Shown: positions 46,981 to 56,181 of the stretch, piece after piece
Position numbering within the stretch: position 1 is the first letter of the stretch
Layout: every line of letters begins with the position of its first letter
NCBI RefSeq assembly: GCF_026626665.1
Contig: NZ_JAPNKE010000002.1
Location: 2,791,204-2,855,203, forward strand
Length of the DNA: 64,000 nt
Direction of reading: 5' to 3'
From: Nannocystis pusilla
GTDB lineage: Bacteria; Myxococcota_A; Polyangia; Nannocystales; Nannocystaceae
The notes under the pieces: generated by a model
Database searches by the model: none
Told to the model about the DNA's origin: nothing
The model's input: the letters and a program-made list of their open reading frames with translations, nothing else
Program-made: the position numbers and the translations under genes

Positions 46981-47583
46981 TCAGCTCGGCGCCTCGACGC
47001 CGAGCTCGCGCAGGTGCTTCTCGAGCTCGGCGCGCAGCTTGTCGGGCGTCATGCCGAGCTTCTGGGCCGCGCCGTCGAGCGAGTACGTGAACTTGCCGAT
47101 CTTGACCCGCGCGCTGGGCCCCATCGTCACGCGGCCGTTCTTCAGCACCGGCGACGGGTCCTCGACGCCGATGTACACGTCGCGCTCGGTCAGCGACGGG
47201 AACGCCGCGCGGGCGCGCTCGAACAGGCCCTGCTGGTCGCCGCTCATCTTGTCCTTCGGCAGCTTGCGCAGGTCGGCGACCACCCCGGCCTCGAGCTGAC
47301 CGTCCTCGAAGGTCGCGCGCGACGCCTTGATCACCTCCTTGACCTCCGGCGCCGAGCGAGCGGCCTTGCGGTGGAAGTTGCGCAGCTCCTGGCGCCCGGC
47401 CTTGCCCTCGGCCGGCTGCCACTGCAGCTTGCCGCCGGCGTCCTCGACGGCCGCGGGCGCGTCCTCCTGGGCCAGCTCCGTGTACCAGTCGGGCAGCGCG
47501 GTCACCTGCAGCCACAAGTACGTGACCACGCCGCCGGCGAGCAGCAGCAGGACCAGCAGGACGATCGCCAGCTTCTTCCACAT
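46981..47583 (-). CDS. Membrane-anchored hypothetical protein
   Basis: 200 residues. MWKKLAIVLLVLLLLAGGVVTYLWL is a single N-terminal membrane anchor. The exposed part is charged and helical, with a possible short beta-region (VYIGVEDPSPVLKNGRVTMGPSARVKIGKFTYSL). The gene lies 43 bp downstream of the cyclase-like gene on the same strand and may be co-transcribed with it. No family recognised. Confidence 0.75.
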   Translation of the reverse strand: MWKKLAIVLLVLLLLAGGVVTYLWLQVTALPDWYTELAQEDAPAAVEDAGGKLQWQPAEGKAGRQELRNFHRKAARSAPEVKEVIKASRATFEDGQLEAGVVADLRKLPKDKMSGDQQGLFERARAAFPSLTERDVYIGVEDPSPVLKNGRVTMGPSARVKIGKFTYSLDGAAQKLGMTPDKLRAELEKHLRELGVEAPS

Positions 47584-47626
47584 GCGGCGGCAACCATAAC
47601 AGATGCCGCCGCCGCGGCCCCCGCCC

Positions 47627-50600
47627 TCACCCGCCGGCAGCCGCGGCCGCCAGCGCCGCCAGCAGCACGTCGTCGACCTTGTCGACCAGGTCGTCGTGCA
47701 GCGCCTTCAGGCGGGCTCGCGCGGTGGGGTCTTCGGGGAACAGGCGCGCCATGCTGAGCCCGGCGCGCAGCTCGAGCGCGCGCGCCCCCTGCTCGCGCGC
47801 GAGCGCGAGGGCCTCGTGCAGCAGCAACGACGCCTCCTCGGTCTCGCCCATGGAATGCACGAGCTCGGCGCGCTGGCGCATCAGCTCGGCCTCCCACCAG
47901 CGGGCCCCGCTGAGCCGCGACGACTCCATCGCCTCGCCGATCACGCTCAGGCCCTCGTCGACGCGACCGGCTCGCACGCACAGGTCGGCGAACACCGAGA
48001 ACGTCCACGGCATGAACATGCCCATGCCGGCGGCCTGCAGCTCGATGAGCGCCTGGCGCAGCAGGTCGAGGCCCTCGTCGTGCTGGCCGAGCTCGGCCAT
48101 CGCCCACGCGCGGATGGCGTCGGCGAAGCTGACCCACGCGCCGAGCGTGGCCTCGGCCTTGAGCTGATAGACCTGGTCGGCGTGGGTGCGCGCGCCCTCC
48201 ACGTCGCGCAAGATCTGGCGCAGGATCGATGCGACCACCAGCGCGAACGTGGTCGAGAAGCCGTGACCGAGCTCGCGGGCCAGGGCGATCGACACGCGGC
48301 TGCGCTCGAGCGCCTCGGCGGTGCGGCCGAGCATCCACAGCGTCAGCGACAGGATCGCCAGAGCGGCGATCCGCGGGTCGTGGATGTAGAGGTGGCCGAG
48401 GTTGCGGTCGAAGTCGGGGGCGTACAGGACGATCGAGCGCTCGAGGTGGGCGCGCGAGCGTTCGAAGTCGCCCTGGTGGAACAGCTGCGTGCCGAGCCCG
48501 CGGTGCGACACCAGCAGCGGCACGCGCTGGCGCCGGCGCTCGGCGAACATCAGCATCTGCTCGGCGAGCTCGCGGGCCACGTCGAGCTGGGCGCGCACGA
48601 CGTAGTGCTGCCACAGGCCGAACAGCACCGGGAACAGGTGGCGCGTGTCGCCGACCTCGCGGCACAGCTCGCGGGCCCGCGCGAACGTCTGCTCGACCTC
48701 GTCCGAGCCGAAGCCCAGGGTCGCGACCTGGGCGTTGCCGAGGCCGATCTGCAGCCCGATCTCCTGCTCGACGCGCTCGGGGCTCTCGGGCAGGTGGCGC
48801 AGCAGCTCGATCGCGTGGCTGTAGTGCTGCACGGCCTCCTGGCCGGCGTCGTTGCGGATCGCCTGCTCGCCGGCCCGCTGCAGGTAGAGCACCGCGCGGC
48901 CGATCAGCTCCGGGCTCGGCCGCCCGCCGCCCGGCACCAGCGCCGACGAGGCGACCACGCGGTACCAGTGGTGGGCGAGCAGCGGGTAGTACAGCTCGAG
49001 CTTGCTGCCGTGCGCGCGCTCGAAGTGCTCGGCGACCGCCTGGTGCAGCTGCTGCCGCTGCGCGAACGGCAGCAGGTTGTAGGCGACCTCCTGCGTCAGC
49101 GCGTGCTTGAACAGGAAGGTGCCCTCGGCGGCGTGCGGCTTGGGCACGAGCAGGCCGCGGCGCTCGAGCGCCTGCAGGTACTCGGGCAGCTGGGCCTTGT
49201 CGACCTCGATCGGATAGATGGCGCGCAGGAGGCTCAGCGAGAACACGCGCCCGAGCACCGCGCCGACCTTGAGCACCAGCTGATGCTGCTGCTGCAGGCG
49301 ATCGATGCGGCTCGTGATCACCGCCTCGAGGTTGTCGGGGAACTTGGCGGTGCGCAGGTCACCTGCCTCATGGGACAGCAGGCACTCGCCGTTCCAGATG
49401 GTGATGAAGCCGGCGTCGCGCAGCGCCGAGGCGAGCTCCTCGGAGAAGAACGGGTGGCCCTCGGCGCGCTCGTAGATGAAGCTGGCGACCTCGGGCGGCA
49501 GGCGCGACACGCCGAGGCGGCGGCACACCAGGTTCTCCGTCTCGACCAGCGACAGCGGCTGCAGCTGCAGGTGATAGGTGCCGTGGTCGGCGAGGATCTG
49601 GCGCAGCTCGGCCGCCGCGGTGTCGTTGTCGGTCGGCCCGGTGACGATCACGCACAGCAGCGGCTGGACCTCCTCGCGCACGTCGGCGAGCAGCGCCCAC
49701 GAGGCCGAGTCGAACCGCTGGGCGTCCTCCAGCAGCAGCACCGCCGGGTTGCCCTTGAGGTGCGCGAGCAGGATCTGGACCAGCAGCACGCGGGTCTGCT
49801 CGGCGCGCGCGCGGCCCTGCAGCGACGCGGTGCGGTCGTTGTCGACCGCGTCGATCGGCAGCACCGCGCCGAGCAGCGGCGCCCGCGGCACCGCCCCGGG
49901 CACCAGCCGCCGCAGCCCCGAGATCACCCGCTGCCACGGGTCGGAGCCCTGATCTGTCCCTTGGTTCAGGCCGAAGATGCTGGCGAAGATCGGCAGCCAC
50001 GCGTGGTACGGGCCGGCCGCGTCGCTGATCTCGCGCGCGCCGAGCAGGCGCATCGCCCCGGCGGCCTCGGCCTGATCGAGCAGGTCGTCGGCCAGGCGCG
50101 TCTTGCCGAGCCCGGCCTCGCCCTCGACCACGATCGTCGCGCTGCGGCCCCGCAGCACCTCGTGCAGGCCGTTGATCAGCACGCCGCGCTCGCGCATGCG
50201 GCCGACCAGCGTGGCCTTGGGGACGCCCGCCACCGGCAACGGACCCGAGACGGCGCGCTGCTGCTGGCTGCGGCCCGGCAGCCGCGCGCTCGCCGGGGTG
50301 TAGATCGAGATCGTGCCTTCCTTGCCCTTCACCGAGATCGGCGGCAGGCTCTCGAACAGGAACTGCCCGCGGGTGGCGACGAAGGTGTAGTGGTCGCACA
50401 GCACGGCCTTGCCGTCGCCGGCCTGCATGAGCCGCGCGGCCAGGTTGACCACGTCGCCGAGGACCGTGTACTCGCAACGTTCGGCGCTGCCGACGGTGCC
50501 GCAGAAGGCCCGTCCCGAGGCGATGCCGCAGGTGGCTCGCCAGCCGAGGCGCTTGTGCAGCTCGCGGACCTGCTGCGCGGCCTCGATGGCGCGCACCGGA

Positions 50601-51565
50601 TCGTCCTCGTGGGCCAGCGGCGGCAGGCCGAACGCGACCAGCACCGTGGTCCCGTGATCGTCGACGCTGAGGTGGCCGATCGTGCCCTCCCACGCCTCGA
50701 CGATCTGCTGCACCGCGATCATGACCTCCTGCGCCTCCATCAGCGGCGTCTGGTGCTTGAGGTCGGGGAAGTTGATGAACAGGACGCTGAGCCGGCGCAG
50801 CTCGGCGAGGAAGCTGCTCTGCCCGGCCGACAGGCGGGCGATCACCGCCGGCGGCACGTAGCCGCGCAGGGCCGCCTCGGCGGCGTCGGACGTCTGCGGG
50901 CGCACCAGCGGCGTCGGCACCACCGGCTCGCGCAGGTCGGCGACGCGGCCGTCCCCGTGCTCGCCGCGCGGCTCGCCGTCGACGCGGCCGCCCAGCATCG
51001 ACCACACGCGGCGATCGACGACCACCTCGCCCGGCCGCGCCAAGGCCTGGGCGCGCCGCACCGCCTCGATCGCGGGACCGACGAGCACGAGCTCCCAGCG
51101 CCCGCCGAGGCCGCCGACGTGGACCAGCGCGATCCGCCCGGCGGCCACGCCGATCCGCAGCGACAGCTCGATGCCGTCGTCGATCGGGCACGCGTGCAGA
51201 GCGGCCTGGATCGCCAGGCCGCACGCGACCGCGGCCTCCGCCGCGCGGGCCGAGGAGCCCTCGGCGACCCACACGGCGGTGAGCGCGTCGCCGGCGAACT
51301 TGACGACGTCACCGCCGTGCGCCGCCGTGATGTCGATCAGCCGGCCGAAGTACGTGTTGAGGCCCGCCGCCACCTTCTCGACGCCGGCGGGCCCTTGCTT
51401 GGCGAGCGCCTCGGTCAGGGCCGTGAAGCCGGAGACGTCGGCGCAGAGGACTGCGGCGGCTACGATCTCGGCTTGCGGTTGGTGCAGCGGACGCGGATCG
51501 ACCGAGAGCCGCCGCGTGACGATTGCCGGGATGTAGCTCGCCAGCGCTTTGAACAGCTCGGGCAA
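47627..51565 (-). CDS. ADCY10-like soluble adenylyl cyclase: two class III cyclase domains, AAA+ ATPase, TPR
   Basis: About 1312 residues from a TTG (MPELFKALASYIPAIV). Cyclase domain 1 (about 35-190) has both metal aspartates: D43 in CADVSGFTALTEAL and D93 in GGDVVKFAGDALTAVW, with adenine-specifying K89. Cyclase domain 2 (about 258-425) has T367, N374 and R378 in CEYTVLGDVVNLAARLM, in the same spacing as the transition-state residues of animal soluble adenylyl cyclase. A Walker A (GEAGLGKT, 482-489) and Walker B (VLLLEDAQ, about 608-615) NTPase domain follows, then TPR-like helices to the end. Likely makes cAMP. Repeats encode NQGTDQG and LLSHEAGD. No membrane segment. Confidence 0.88.
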   Translation of the reverse strand: MPELFKALASYIPAIVTRRLSVDPRPLHQPQAEIVAAAVLCADVSGFTALTEALAKQGPAGVEKVAAGLNTYFGRLIDITAAHGGDVVKFAGDALTAVWVAEGSSARAAEAAVACGLAIQAALHACPIDDGIELSLRIGVAAGRIALVHVGGLGGRWELVLVGPAIEAVRRAQALARPGEVVVDRRVWSMLGGRVDGEPRGEHGDGRVADLREPVVPTPLVRPQTSDAAEAALRGYVPPAVIARLSAGQSSFLAELRRLSVLFINFPDLKHQTPLMEAQEVMIAVQQIVEAWEGTIGHLSVDDHGTTVLVAFGLPPLAHEDDPVRAIEAAQQVRELHKRLGWRATCGIASGRAFCGTVGSAERCEYTVLGDVVNLAARLMQAGDGKAVLCDHYTFVATRGQFLFESLPPISVKGKEGTISIYTPASARLPGRSQQQRAVSGPLPVAGVPKATLVGRMRERGVLINGLHEVLRGRSATIVVEGEAGLGKTRLADDLLDQAEAAGAMRLLGAREISDAAGPYHAWLPIFASIFGLNQGTDQGSDPWQRVISGLRRLVPGAVPRAPLLGAVLPIDAVDNDRTASLQGRARAEQTRVLLVQILLAHLKGNPAVLLLEDAQRFDSASWALLADVREEVQPLLCVIVTGPTDNDTAAAELRQILADHGTYHLQLQPLSLVETENLVCRRLGVSRLPPEVASFIYERAEGHPFFSEELASALRDAGFITIWNGECLLSHEAGDLRTAKFPDNLEAVITSRIDRLQQQHQLVLKVGAVLGRVFSLSLLRAIYPIEVDKAQLPEYLQALERRGLLVPKPHAAEGTFLFKHALTQEVAYNLLPFAQRQQLHQAVAEHFERAHGSKLELYYPLLAHHWYRVVASSALVPGGGRPSPELIGRAVLYLQRAGEQAIRNDAGQEAVQHYSHAIELLRHLPESPERVEQEIGLQIGLGNAQVATLGFGSDEVEQTFARARELCREVGDTRHLFPVLFGLWQHYVVRAQLDVARELAEQMLMFAERRRQRVPLLVSHRGLGTQLFHQGDFERSRAHLERSIVLYAPDFDRNLGHLYIHDPRIAALAILSLTLWMLGRTAEALERSRVSIALARELGHGFSTTFALVVASILRQILRDVEGARTHADQVYQLKAEATLGAWVSFADAIRAWAMAELGQHDEGLDLLRQALIELQAAGMGMFMPWTFSVFADLCVRAGRVDEGLSVIGEAMESSRLSGARWWEAELMRQRAELVHSMGETEEASLLLHEALALAREQGARALELRAGLSMARLFPEDPTARARLKALHDDLVDKVDDVLLAALAAAAAGG
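49954..49969. repeat. In-gene repeat read as NQGTDQG
   Basis: CTGTCCCTTGGTTCAG on the plus strand, read in frame on the minus strand inside the ATPase region of the cyclase-like protein (LNQGTDQGSD). Confidence 0.7.
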
Positions 51566-51751
51566 GGTCGGGCGGCATCGTACCAAAGCCGCTCGCCTCC
51601 GGCGCGTCGTCGGCGAGATTGCGTCTCCCGGATCGCGACCGCGAAACCGGCGCTCGGCAGCGGCCGGCGGGACCCGCGGAGCCGGCCCCACCCTCGAGCT
51701 CACATGCGCCAAAGTGCGAAGACGGGCGGCTCCTTGTGTATTGTGGGGAGG

Positions 51752-52804
51752 ATGCTCGGAGCGTCCAGGCCCACCCCGACCCTCGTCAGGTTCTCGCTCG
51801 TGCTCGCCGCCGCTGCGCACCTGGGCGCGTGCGCCGGCGGAGATCCTGGGGCCGGGTCGGGCAACCCGTTCGACAGTCAGGGCAACGGCAGCAACAGCAC
51901 GCCCGCGACCGAGACCGGGCCCTCGAGCGACACCGACCCCACCCCCACGGTCGGCGGCAGCATGTCCGACTCCGAGACGACCGCCCCGACCGGCCCCGGA
52001 CCCACGTCCGACCCGACCGGTGGCGATCCCACCGGCGACCCGACCGTCGGCACCTCCACCCTGCCCGACCCGGACTGCGTCGACGACGACGGCGATCTCC
52101 ACGGCGAGGGCTGCGAGGCCGGCCCCGACTGCGACGACGCCAGCTACAACTCCTGGCAGAGCTGCGGCACCTGCGTGGACGCGGACATGGACGGCTTCTG
52201 GGTCGGCTGCGACCAGTACGGCCCCGACGACCCCGGCCCCGACTGCGACGACGCCAACCCCGACGCCTCCGACGGGATGGACTGCGAGTGCGCGGTCACG
52301 CCCGCCGAAAAGGCCTCCGACACCTGCGCGGAGGCGATGGCGGGCAGCCTCGGCGTGATCGCCGAGGGCGGGGTCGTGCCGCCGATCAAGGGCTCGATCA
52401 CCGGGATCGACAACGGCCCTGGCAACGGTCAAGAGGACTGGTTCTGGGTCGAATTCCCCGAGGCGATGGCGATGGGCAACCGGCCCAACGCCGGCAAGCT
52501 CGTCGCCACCTTCGCGGTCAACCCGGGCGACCCCATGAACCCCGACTACCGCCTCGAGGTCTACACGGCCTGCAACAAGATGCCGTTCGAGGGCCTGAAC
52601 GCGACCTACGGGCCCGGCACGCCGCCCGCCCGCGAGTGGGAGTTCTTCGACGCCCACACCCCGCCGAACCCGAACCCCAACCCGAACCCGAACTACCTCA
52701 ACAACGTGCCGTGGCCGGCCAAGGTGTTCATCCGGGTGATCCGCGTCGCCAACGACCAGTCGTGCAGCGAGTACACGCTGCAGGTCTCGCGCATGCCGAC
52801 GTGA
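51752..52804 (+). CDS. MopE-like lipoprotein with DxDxDG metal-binding motifs
   Basis: About 350 residues. Lipobox HLGAC; then a Ser/Thr/Gly/Asp-rich linker (ATETGPSSDTDPTPT); then two DxDxDG-type calcium-binding blocks (CVDDDGDLHGEG..DCDD and CVDADMDGFWVG..DCDDANPD) as in MopE-like proteins; then a C-terminal domain ending in the short tandem PNPNPNPNPN. A strong ribosome site (GGGGAGG) precedes the ATG. Probably a surface lipoprotein, typical of myxobacteria. It is divergent from the cyclase-like gene. Confidence 0.82.
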   Translation: MLGASRPTPTLVRFSLVLAAAAHLGACAGGDPGAGSGNPFDSQGNGSNSTPATETGPSSDTDPTPTVGGSMSDSETTAPTGPGPTSDPTGGDPTGDPTVGTSTLPDPDCVDDDGDLHGEGCEAGPDCDDASYNSWQSCGTCVDADMDGFWVGCDQYGPDDPGPDCDDANPDASDGMDCECAVTPAEKASDTCAEAMAGSLGVIAEGGVVPPIKGSITGIDNGPGNGQEDWFWVEFPEAMAMGNRPNAGKLVATFAVNPGDPMNPDYRLEVYTACNKMPFEGLNATYGPGTPPAREWEFFDAHTPPNPNPNPNPNYLNNVPWPAKVFIRVIRVANDQSCSEYTLQVSRMPT

Positions 52805-52823
52805 ACGAGCGGCGCTCGCCGAG

Positions 52824-52930
52824 CCTGTCCCGAGCGACCTGTCCGTTCGCACCTGCCCTCTTCGACCTGCCCTCGCGGCCCTGTCCCGCCGGACATGCCC
52901 CGGCGGACATGTCGCTGGAGACCTGCCCGC
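52824..52930. repeat. Cluster of CCTGTCC, GACCTGCC and GGACATGCC repeats
   Basis: About ten half-sites in 107 bp immediately after the MopE-like stop: CCTGTCCCGAGCGACCTGTCC, ACCTGCCC, GACCTGCCC, CCTGTCC-CGCC-GGACATG, GGACATGTC. It fills the gap between two convergent genes. Confidence 0.85.
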
Positions 52931-52939
52931 GGGGTCGGC

Positions 52940-53404
52940 TCAACGCGGCCGCGGCAGCGCGCGGGCCAGGCGAGCGTACAGGCGCGCCGCCCCCTGCCAG
53001 GCGATCGGGCACAGGTCGTAGGTCTCGCCGTTCTTCAGCGCGACGACGAAGGTGTCGCGCTCGCCGGGCGGGCGCGGCTCGACGTAGATCCGGGCGATCT
53101 CGCGGACCGGCAGGCGGACCCGGCGGCCGCGCTCGCGGACCGTCAGGGTGCGGCCGAACAGGTACGGCGCGCGCGGCAGGACGGTGCGGATCAGGTTGCC
53201 GACCCACTGGTTCAGCCACAGCAGCAGCACGATCAGCCCGGCGCGGATGATCCAGCGCCGGCCGTCGACCGCCTCGACCCACGCGTCGGGCAGGCGCGCC
53301 AGCAGCACCGCGACCGAGGCCGACAGGAACACGAGGCCGACGAGGAAGTCGCTGAGCTTGCCGGTCCAATCTTCGGGCCGGGCGGCGCGGAGGCGGATGA
53401 ACAC
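52940..53404 (-). CDS. Small membrane protein, PH-like C-terminal region
   Basis: 154 residues with two membrane helices (LVGLVFLSASVAVLLARL and IIRAGLIVLLLWLNQWVG) and a C-terminal strand-rich domain (LFGRTLTVRERGRRVRLPVREIARIYVE, TFVVALKNGETYDLCPI) that looks like a bacterial PH/DUF304-type domain. Ends in PRPR. It follows the lipoprotein gene on the same strand by 18 bp. Function unknown. Confidence 0.75.
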   Translation of the reverse strand: MFIRLRAARPEDWTGKLSDFLVGLVFLSASVAVLLARLPDAWVEAVDGRRWIIRAGLIVLLLWLNQWVGNLIRTVLPRAPYLFGRTLTVRERGRRVRLPVREIARIYVEPRPPGERDTFVVALKNGETYDLCPIAWQGAARLYARLARALPRPR

Positions 53405-53422
53405 GAGGGACCCCGGATCGCG

Positions 53423-54340
53423 CTACGAGGCCACGTCGAGCTTGTAGGAGCCGCCGACCACGTCGTTCTGGTCGATGACCACGAAGTAGGTGCCGGGGTC
53501 GAAGTTCCACGTCAGCGAGAAGTTCGAGGTGCCCTGCTCCGCCATCGAGGTGCAGGTCAGCTCGGTCGCGCCGCCGCAGCCGGTGCGGATGCTGAGCACC
53601 GGCGCGAACGAGACGTCGGCGGTGACCGTGAAGGTGATCGCGCCCGGCGTGAACACGTTGAGCTGGAACATGTTCTCCGCGCCAGGTCCGCCGCAGCGGC
53701 CGTCGACCGTGCCGGCGCGCCCGCCGAGCTCGTTACTCCACGTGAAGAAGCCGCCGATCTCCTGGTTGATCTGCGTCGAGTGGACCGGGCAGCCCTCGAT
53801 CGGCGGCGACGTGTACACCACCTGCATCGCGTAGTGGCCGTCGGTGCCCTCGGGCGAGTCGACCGTGACGAAGTACTCGTGCCCGGCCTCGGCGAAGAAG
53901 TGGCGGAACGGGACGTCCCCGTAGGGCGCCGCGCACACGCGCGGGAGGTTGTTGTCGTCCATGTAGCAGCCGTCGCGCGTGACCCGGAGCGTCGGCGTGA
54001 ACTCGGTGCTCGGCTGCATGAGCAGCAGGACGTCGGTGTCGGCCGCGGGCGCGATGAGGTACGTGTCCTCGGCCCCGCCGTCGTTGATGCCGTCGCCGCA
54101 CCAACCCTCGACGCGGCTCGGGCCCTGCACTCGCCCGCGCACCTCGATGTTGGCGAGCGGCAGGACGATCGGGTTGTCGCAGCCGCCCTCGCGCGGATCG
54201 ATCGGCGTCACGCCGGTGCCGCCGTCGGTGTCCTCGTCGACGGGGCCGCTGCGAGCTCCGCAGGCGAGGATCAGGCTGACCGCGAGAGCCGTCACGCCGG
54301 GGGCCGTCACGCGCCGGGACCGCAACCGAAACACCGTCAT
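53423..54340 (-). CDS. Lipoprotein with PPC-like C-terminal domain
   Basis: 305 residues from the ATG at 54340. Signal peptide with lipobox ILAC, then an acidic/Gly linker (VDEDTDGGTGV). Two pre-peptidase C-terminal (PPC)-like beta-sandwich domains follow, with the typical endings HEYFVTVDSPEGTDGHYAMQV and FDPGTYFVVIDQNDVVGGSYKLDV. Probably surface-exposed; binding partner unknown. It is encoded just after recJ, transcribed in the same direction. Confidence 0.82.
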   Translation of the reverse strand: MTVFRLRSRRVTAPGVTALAVSLILACGARSGPVDEDTDGGTGVTPIDPREGGCDNPIVLPLANIEVRGRVQGPSRVEGWCGDGINDGGAEDTYLIAPAADTDVLLLMQPSTEFTPTLRVTRDGCYMDDNNLPRVCAAPYGDVPFRHFFAEAGHEYFVTVDSPEGTDGHYAMQVVYTSPPIEGCPVHSTQINQEIGGFFTWSNELGGRAGTVDGRCGGPGAENMFQLNVFTPGAITFTVTADVSFAPVLSIRTGCGGATELTCTSMAEQGTSNFSLTWNFDPGTYFVVIDQNDVVGGSYKLDVAS

Positions 54341-54372
54341 CCCATGAGTGTAGCGCCGAGGGGATCGGGGCG

Positions 54373-56163
54373 TCAAAACCCGCGCGCAGGCCACATCGAT
54401 TCGACCATCAGCTGGAGCCGCACCCGGCCGCGAAAGCTGGAGCGCAGCGGGGCGAACAGGAAGGCCACGCGCTCGCCCGGCGCCAGGTTCGGGTGGGCGG
54501 CGGCCTGGCCGAAGGCGATGGCCTCGAAGCCGACTTTGCCCTGCCGCAGGCCCATCGACAGGTGCCGGCCCTTCAGCACCCGCACCTTTTCGATGACCGC
54601 GTCCTCGCACAGGAAGCGCGGCGGCGCGAACCCGACCCCGTAGGGCGCGAGCTGCTCCAGATCGACCAGGAGCGGCTCGTCGATGGCCTCGAACGGCAAT
54701 ACGCCGTCGTGCTCGACCGCCGGGTCGCCCAGCTGGCGCTCGCGGATCTGTTCGGCCACCGCGGCGTCGAAGGCCTCGACGAGCGCGGGGATCTGGGCCG
54801 GATCGACGCTCACCCCCGCGGCCGCCCGGTGACCGCCGTAACGCCGCAGGTACGGGGCGCAGGCGCGCAGCGCCGCGTGGACGTCGATGTCGCCGGCGGT
54901 GCGCGCCGAGCCGCGGGCCTCGCCCCGCGCGCGATCGACGGCCAGCACCAGCGCCGGCCGGCGGTACTGCGACACCACCCCGGCCGCGGCGATGCCGACG
55001 ATGCCGTGCAGCCACGACTCGCCGGCCACCACGATGCCGCGCCGCTCGGGCGTCCGCGGATCGGCCGCCAGCATCGCCAGCGCCTCGCGGACGATCGCGT
55101 CCTGGTGCTCGCGGCGGTGGATGTTGAAGTGCTCGACCCGCTCGGCCATCGCCCGCGCCTCGACCGAGCTGCGCGCGCGCAACAGCAGCAGCGACGGCTC
55201 GGCCGGCCCGAGGCGCCCCGGCGCGTTGAGCCGCGGGCCGAGGCGGAAGCCGAGGTGGGTCTCGTCGATCGGGTCGTCCTCGCCGACGCCGGCCGACTCG
55301 AGCAGCGCCCGCAGCCCGGGCCGGCGCCGCGACGCCAGCACGCCGAGGCCGTGGCGCACGAGGATCCGGTTCTCGTCGACCAGCGGGACCATGTCGCAGA
55401 TCGTGCCGAGCGCGACGAGGTCGAGCCACGCGCGCGGGTCGGGCAGCGCGCTCCCGGTCTTCTTCGCCATCGCGCTGCGCAGCGACGCGCACAAGTAGAA
55501 CGCCACCCCGGCGCTGCACAGGCCCTTGAACGGGAAGCCGCAGCCGGGCTGGTGCGGGTTCAGCAGCGCGCGCGCCGGCGGCATGCGCTCGGGCACCTGG
55601 TGGTGGTCGATCACCGCCGTGGGGACGCCCTGTCCTTCGAGCCAGGCGAGCGCCTCGTGATCGGACGTCCCGCAGTCGCCGGTCAGCACGACCTGGGCCC
55701 CGGCCTCGCGCAGCGCCCGCGCGTCGGCCGGCTGGAACCCGTAGCCGCCCTCGCGCGAGGCCGCCCGCGCGACCACGTCCATGCCGAGCGCCTCGAGGTA
55801 GGTGGTGAGGATCGCCGTCGTCGTCACCCCGTCGACGTCGTAGTCGCCGAACACCCCGATCCGCATGCGCTTCTGCTGCGCCGTCTGCAGCAGCTCGAGC
55901 GCCGGCTCGAACCCCGCCATGGCGGTCGGCGCCCGCAAGTCGGCCAGGCGCGGGCGCAGCACCCGGGTCTGCGCCTCGGGGCTGGTGACGCCGCGGCGCA
56001 GCATCAGCGCGACCGCGTGCGGCCCGACCCCGAGCGCCCCTGCCCTGTCCCGAAGTTCACCTGCCTCGAGGGACATGCCCCGAAGGACAAGCGGCGGCGG
56101 GGTCGGCCGGGGCGCGTCCACGGGCGCCGGCCGGGGCTTCGTCAGCGCGAGCCGCGAGCTCAT
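54373..56163 (-). CDS. recJ: Single-stranded-DNA exonuclease RecJ
   Basis: 596 residues. Mn2+-dependent 5'-3' exonuclease acting in recombination and mismatch repair. Motifs of the DHH family: GDYDVDGVTTTAIL, LTGDCGTSDHEAL, VIDHHQVP, GTICDMVPLVDENR, and RLGPRLNAPGRLG; DHHA1 region SWLHGIVGIAAAGVVSQYRRP and YGGHRAAAGVSV. Length and motif order are standard. Repeats encode part of the N-terminus (GMSLEAGELRDRAG) and the AWLEGQG loop in front of the DHH block. It lies 18 bp downstream of secF on the minus strand. Confidence 0.95.
   Translation of the reverse strand: MSSRLALTKPRPAPVDAPRPTPPPLVLRGMSLEAGELRDRAGALGVGPHAVALMLRRGVTSPEAQTRVLRPRLADLRAPTAMAGFEPALELLQTAQQKRMRIGVFGDYDVDGVTTTAILTTYLEALGMDVVARAASREGGYGFQPADARALREAGAQVVLTGDCGTSDHEALAWLEGQGVPTAVIDHHQVPERMPPARALLNPHQPGCGFPFKGLCSAGVAFYLCASLRSAMAKKTGSALPDPRAWLDLVALGTICDMVPLVDENRILVRHGLGVLASRRRPGLRALLESAGVGEDDPIDETHLGFRLGPRLNAPGRLGPAEPSLLLLRARSSVEARAMAERVEHFNIHRREHQDAIVREALAMLAADPRTPERRGIVVAGESWLHGIVGIAAAGVVSQYRRPALVLAVDRARGEARGSARTAGDIDVHAALRACAPYLRRYGGHRAAAGVSVDPAQIPALVEAFDAAVAEQIRERQLGDPAVEHDGVLPFEAIDEPLLVDLEQLAPYGVGFAPPRFLCEDAVIEKVRVLKGRHLSMGLRQGKVGFEAIAFGQAAAHPNLAPGERVAFLFAPLRSSFRGRVRLQLMVESMWPARGF
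56043..56090. repeat. Repeats near the 5' end of recJ
   Basis: CCTGTCCCGAAG, ACCTGCCTCGAGGGACATG and CCGAAGGACA in 48 bp. They encode RecJ residues about 25-42, before the first conserved block. Another copy at 55629-55646 encodes AWLEGQG. Confidence 0.75.
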
Positions 56164-56181
56164 GCGTGAGGCTCGCGGAGC

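Noticed and set aside
52670..52700. Microsatellite CCGAAC repeat as a regulatory site
   Set aside because: It is in frame and gives a short PNPN linker in the MopE-like lipoprotein; no separate role is implied.
47603..52804. A 1733-codon open frame on the plus strand
   Set aside because: Its first four-fifths mirror the cyclase-like gene on the other strand with Arg/Ala/His-rich composition. Only the part from 51752 on is a real gene.
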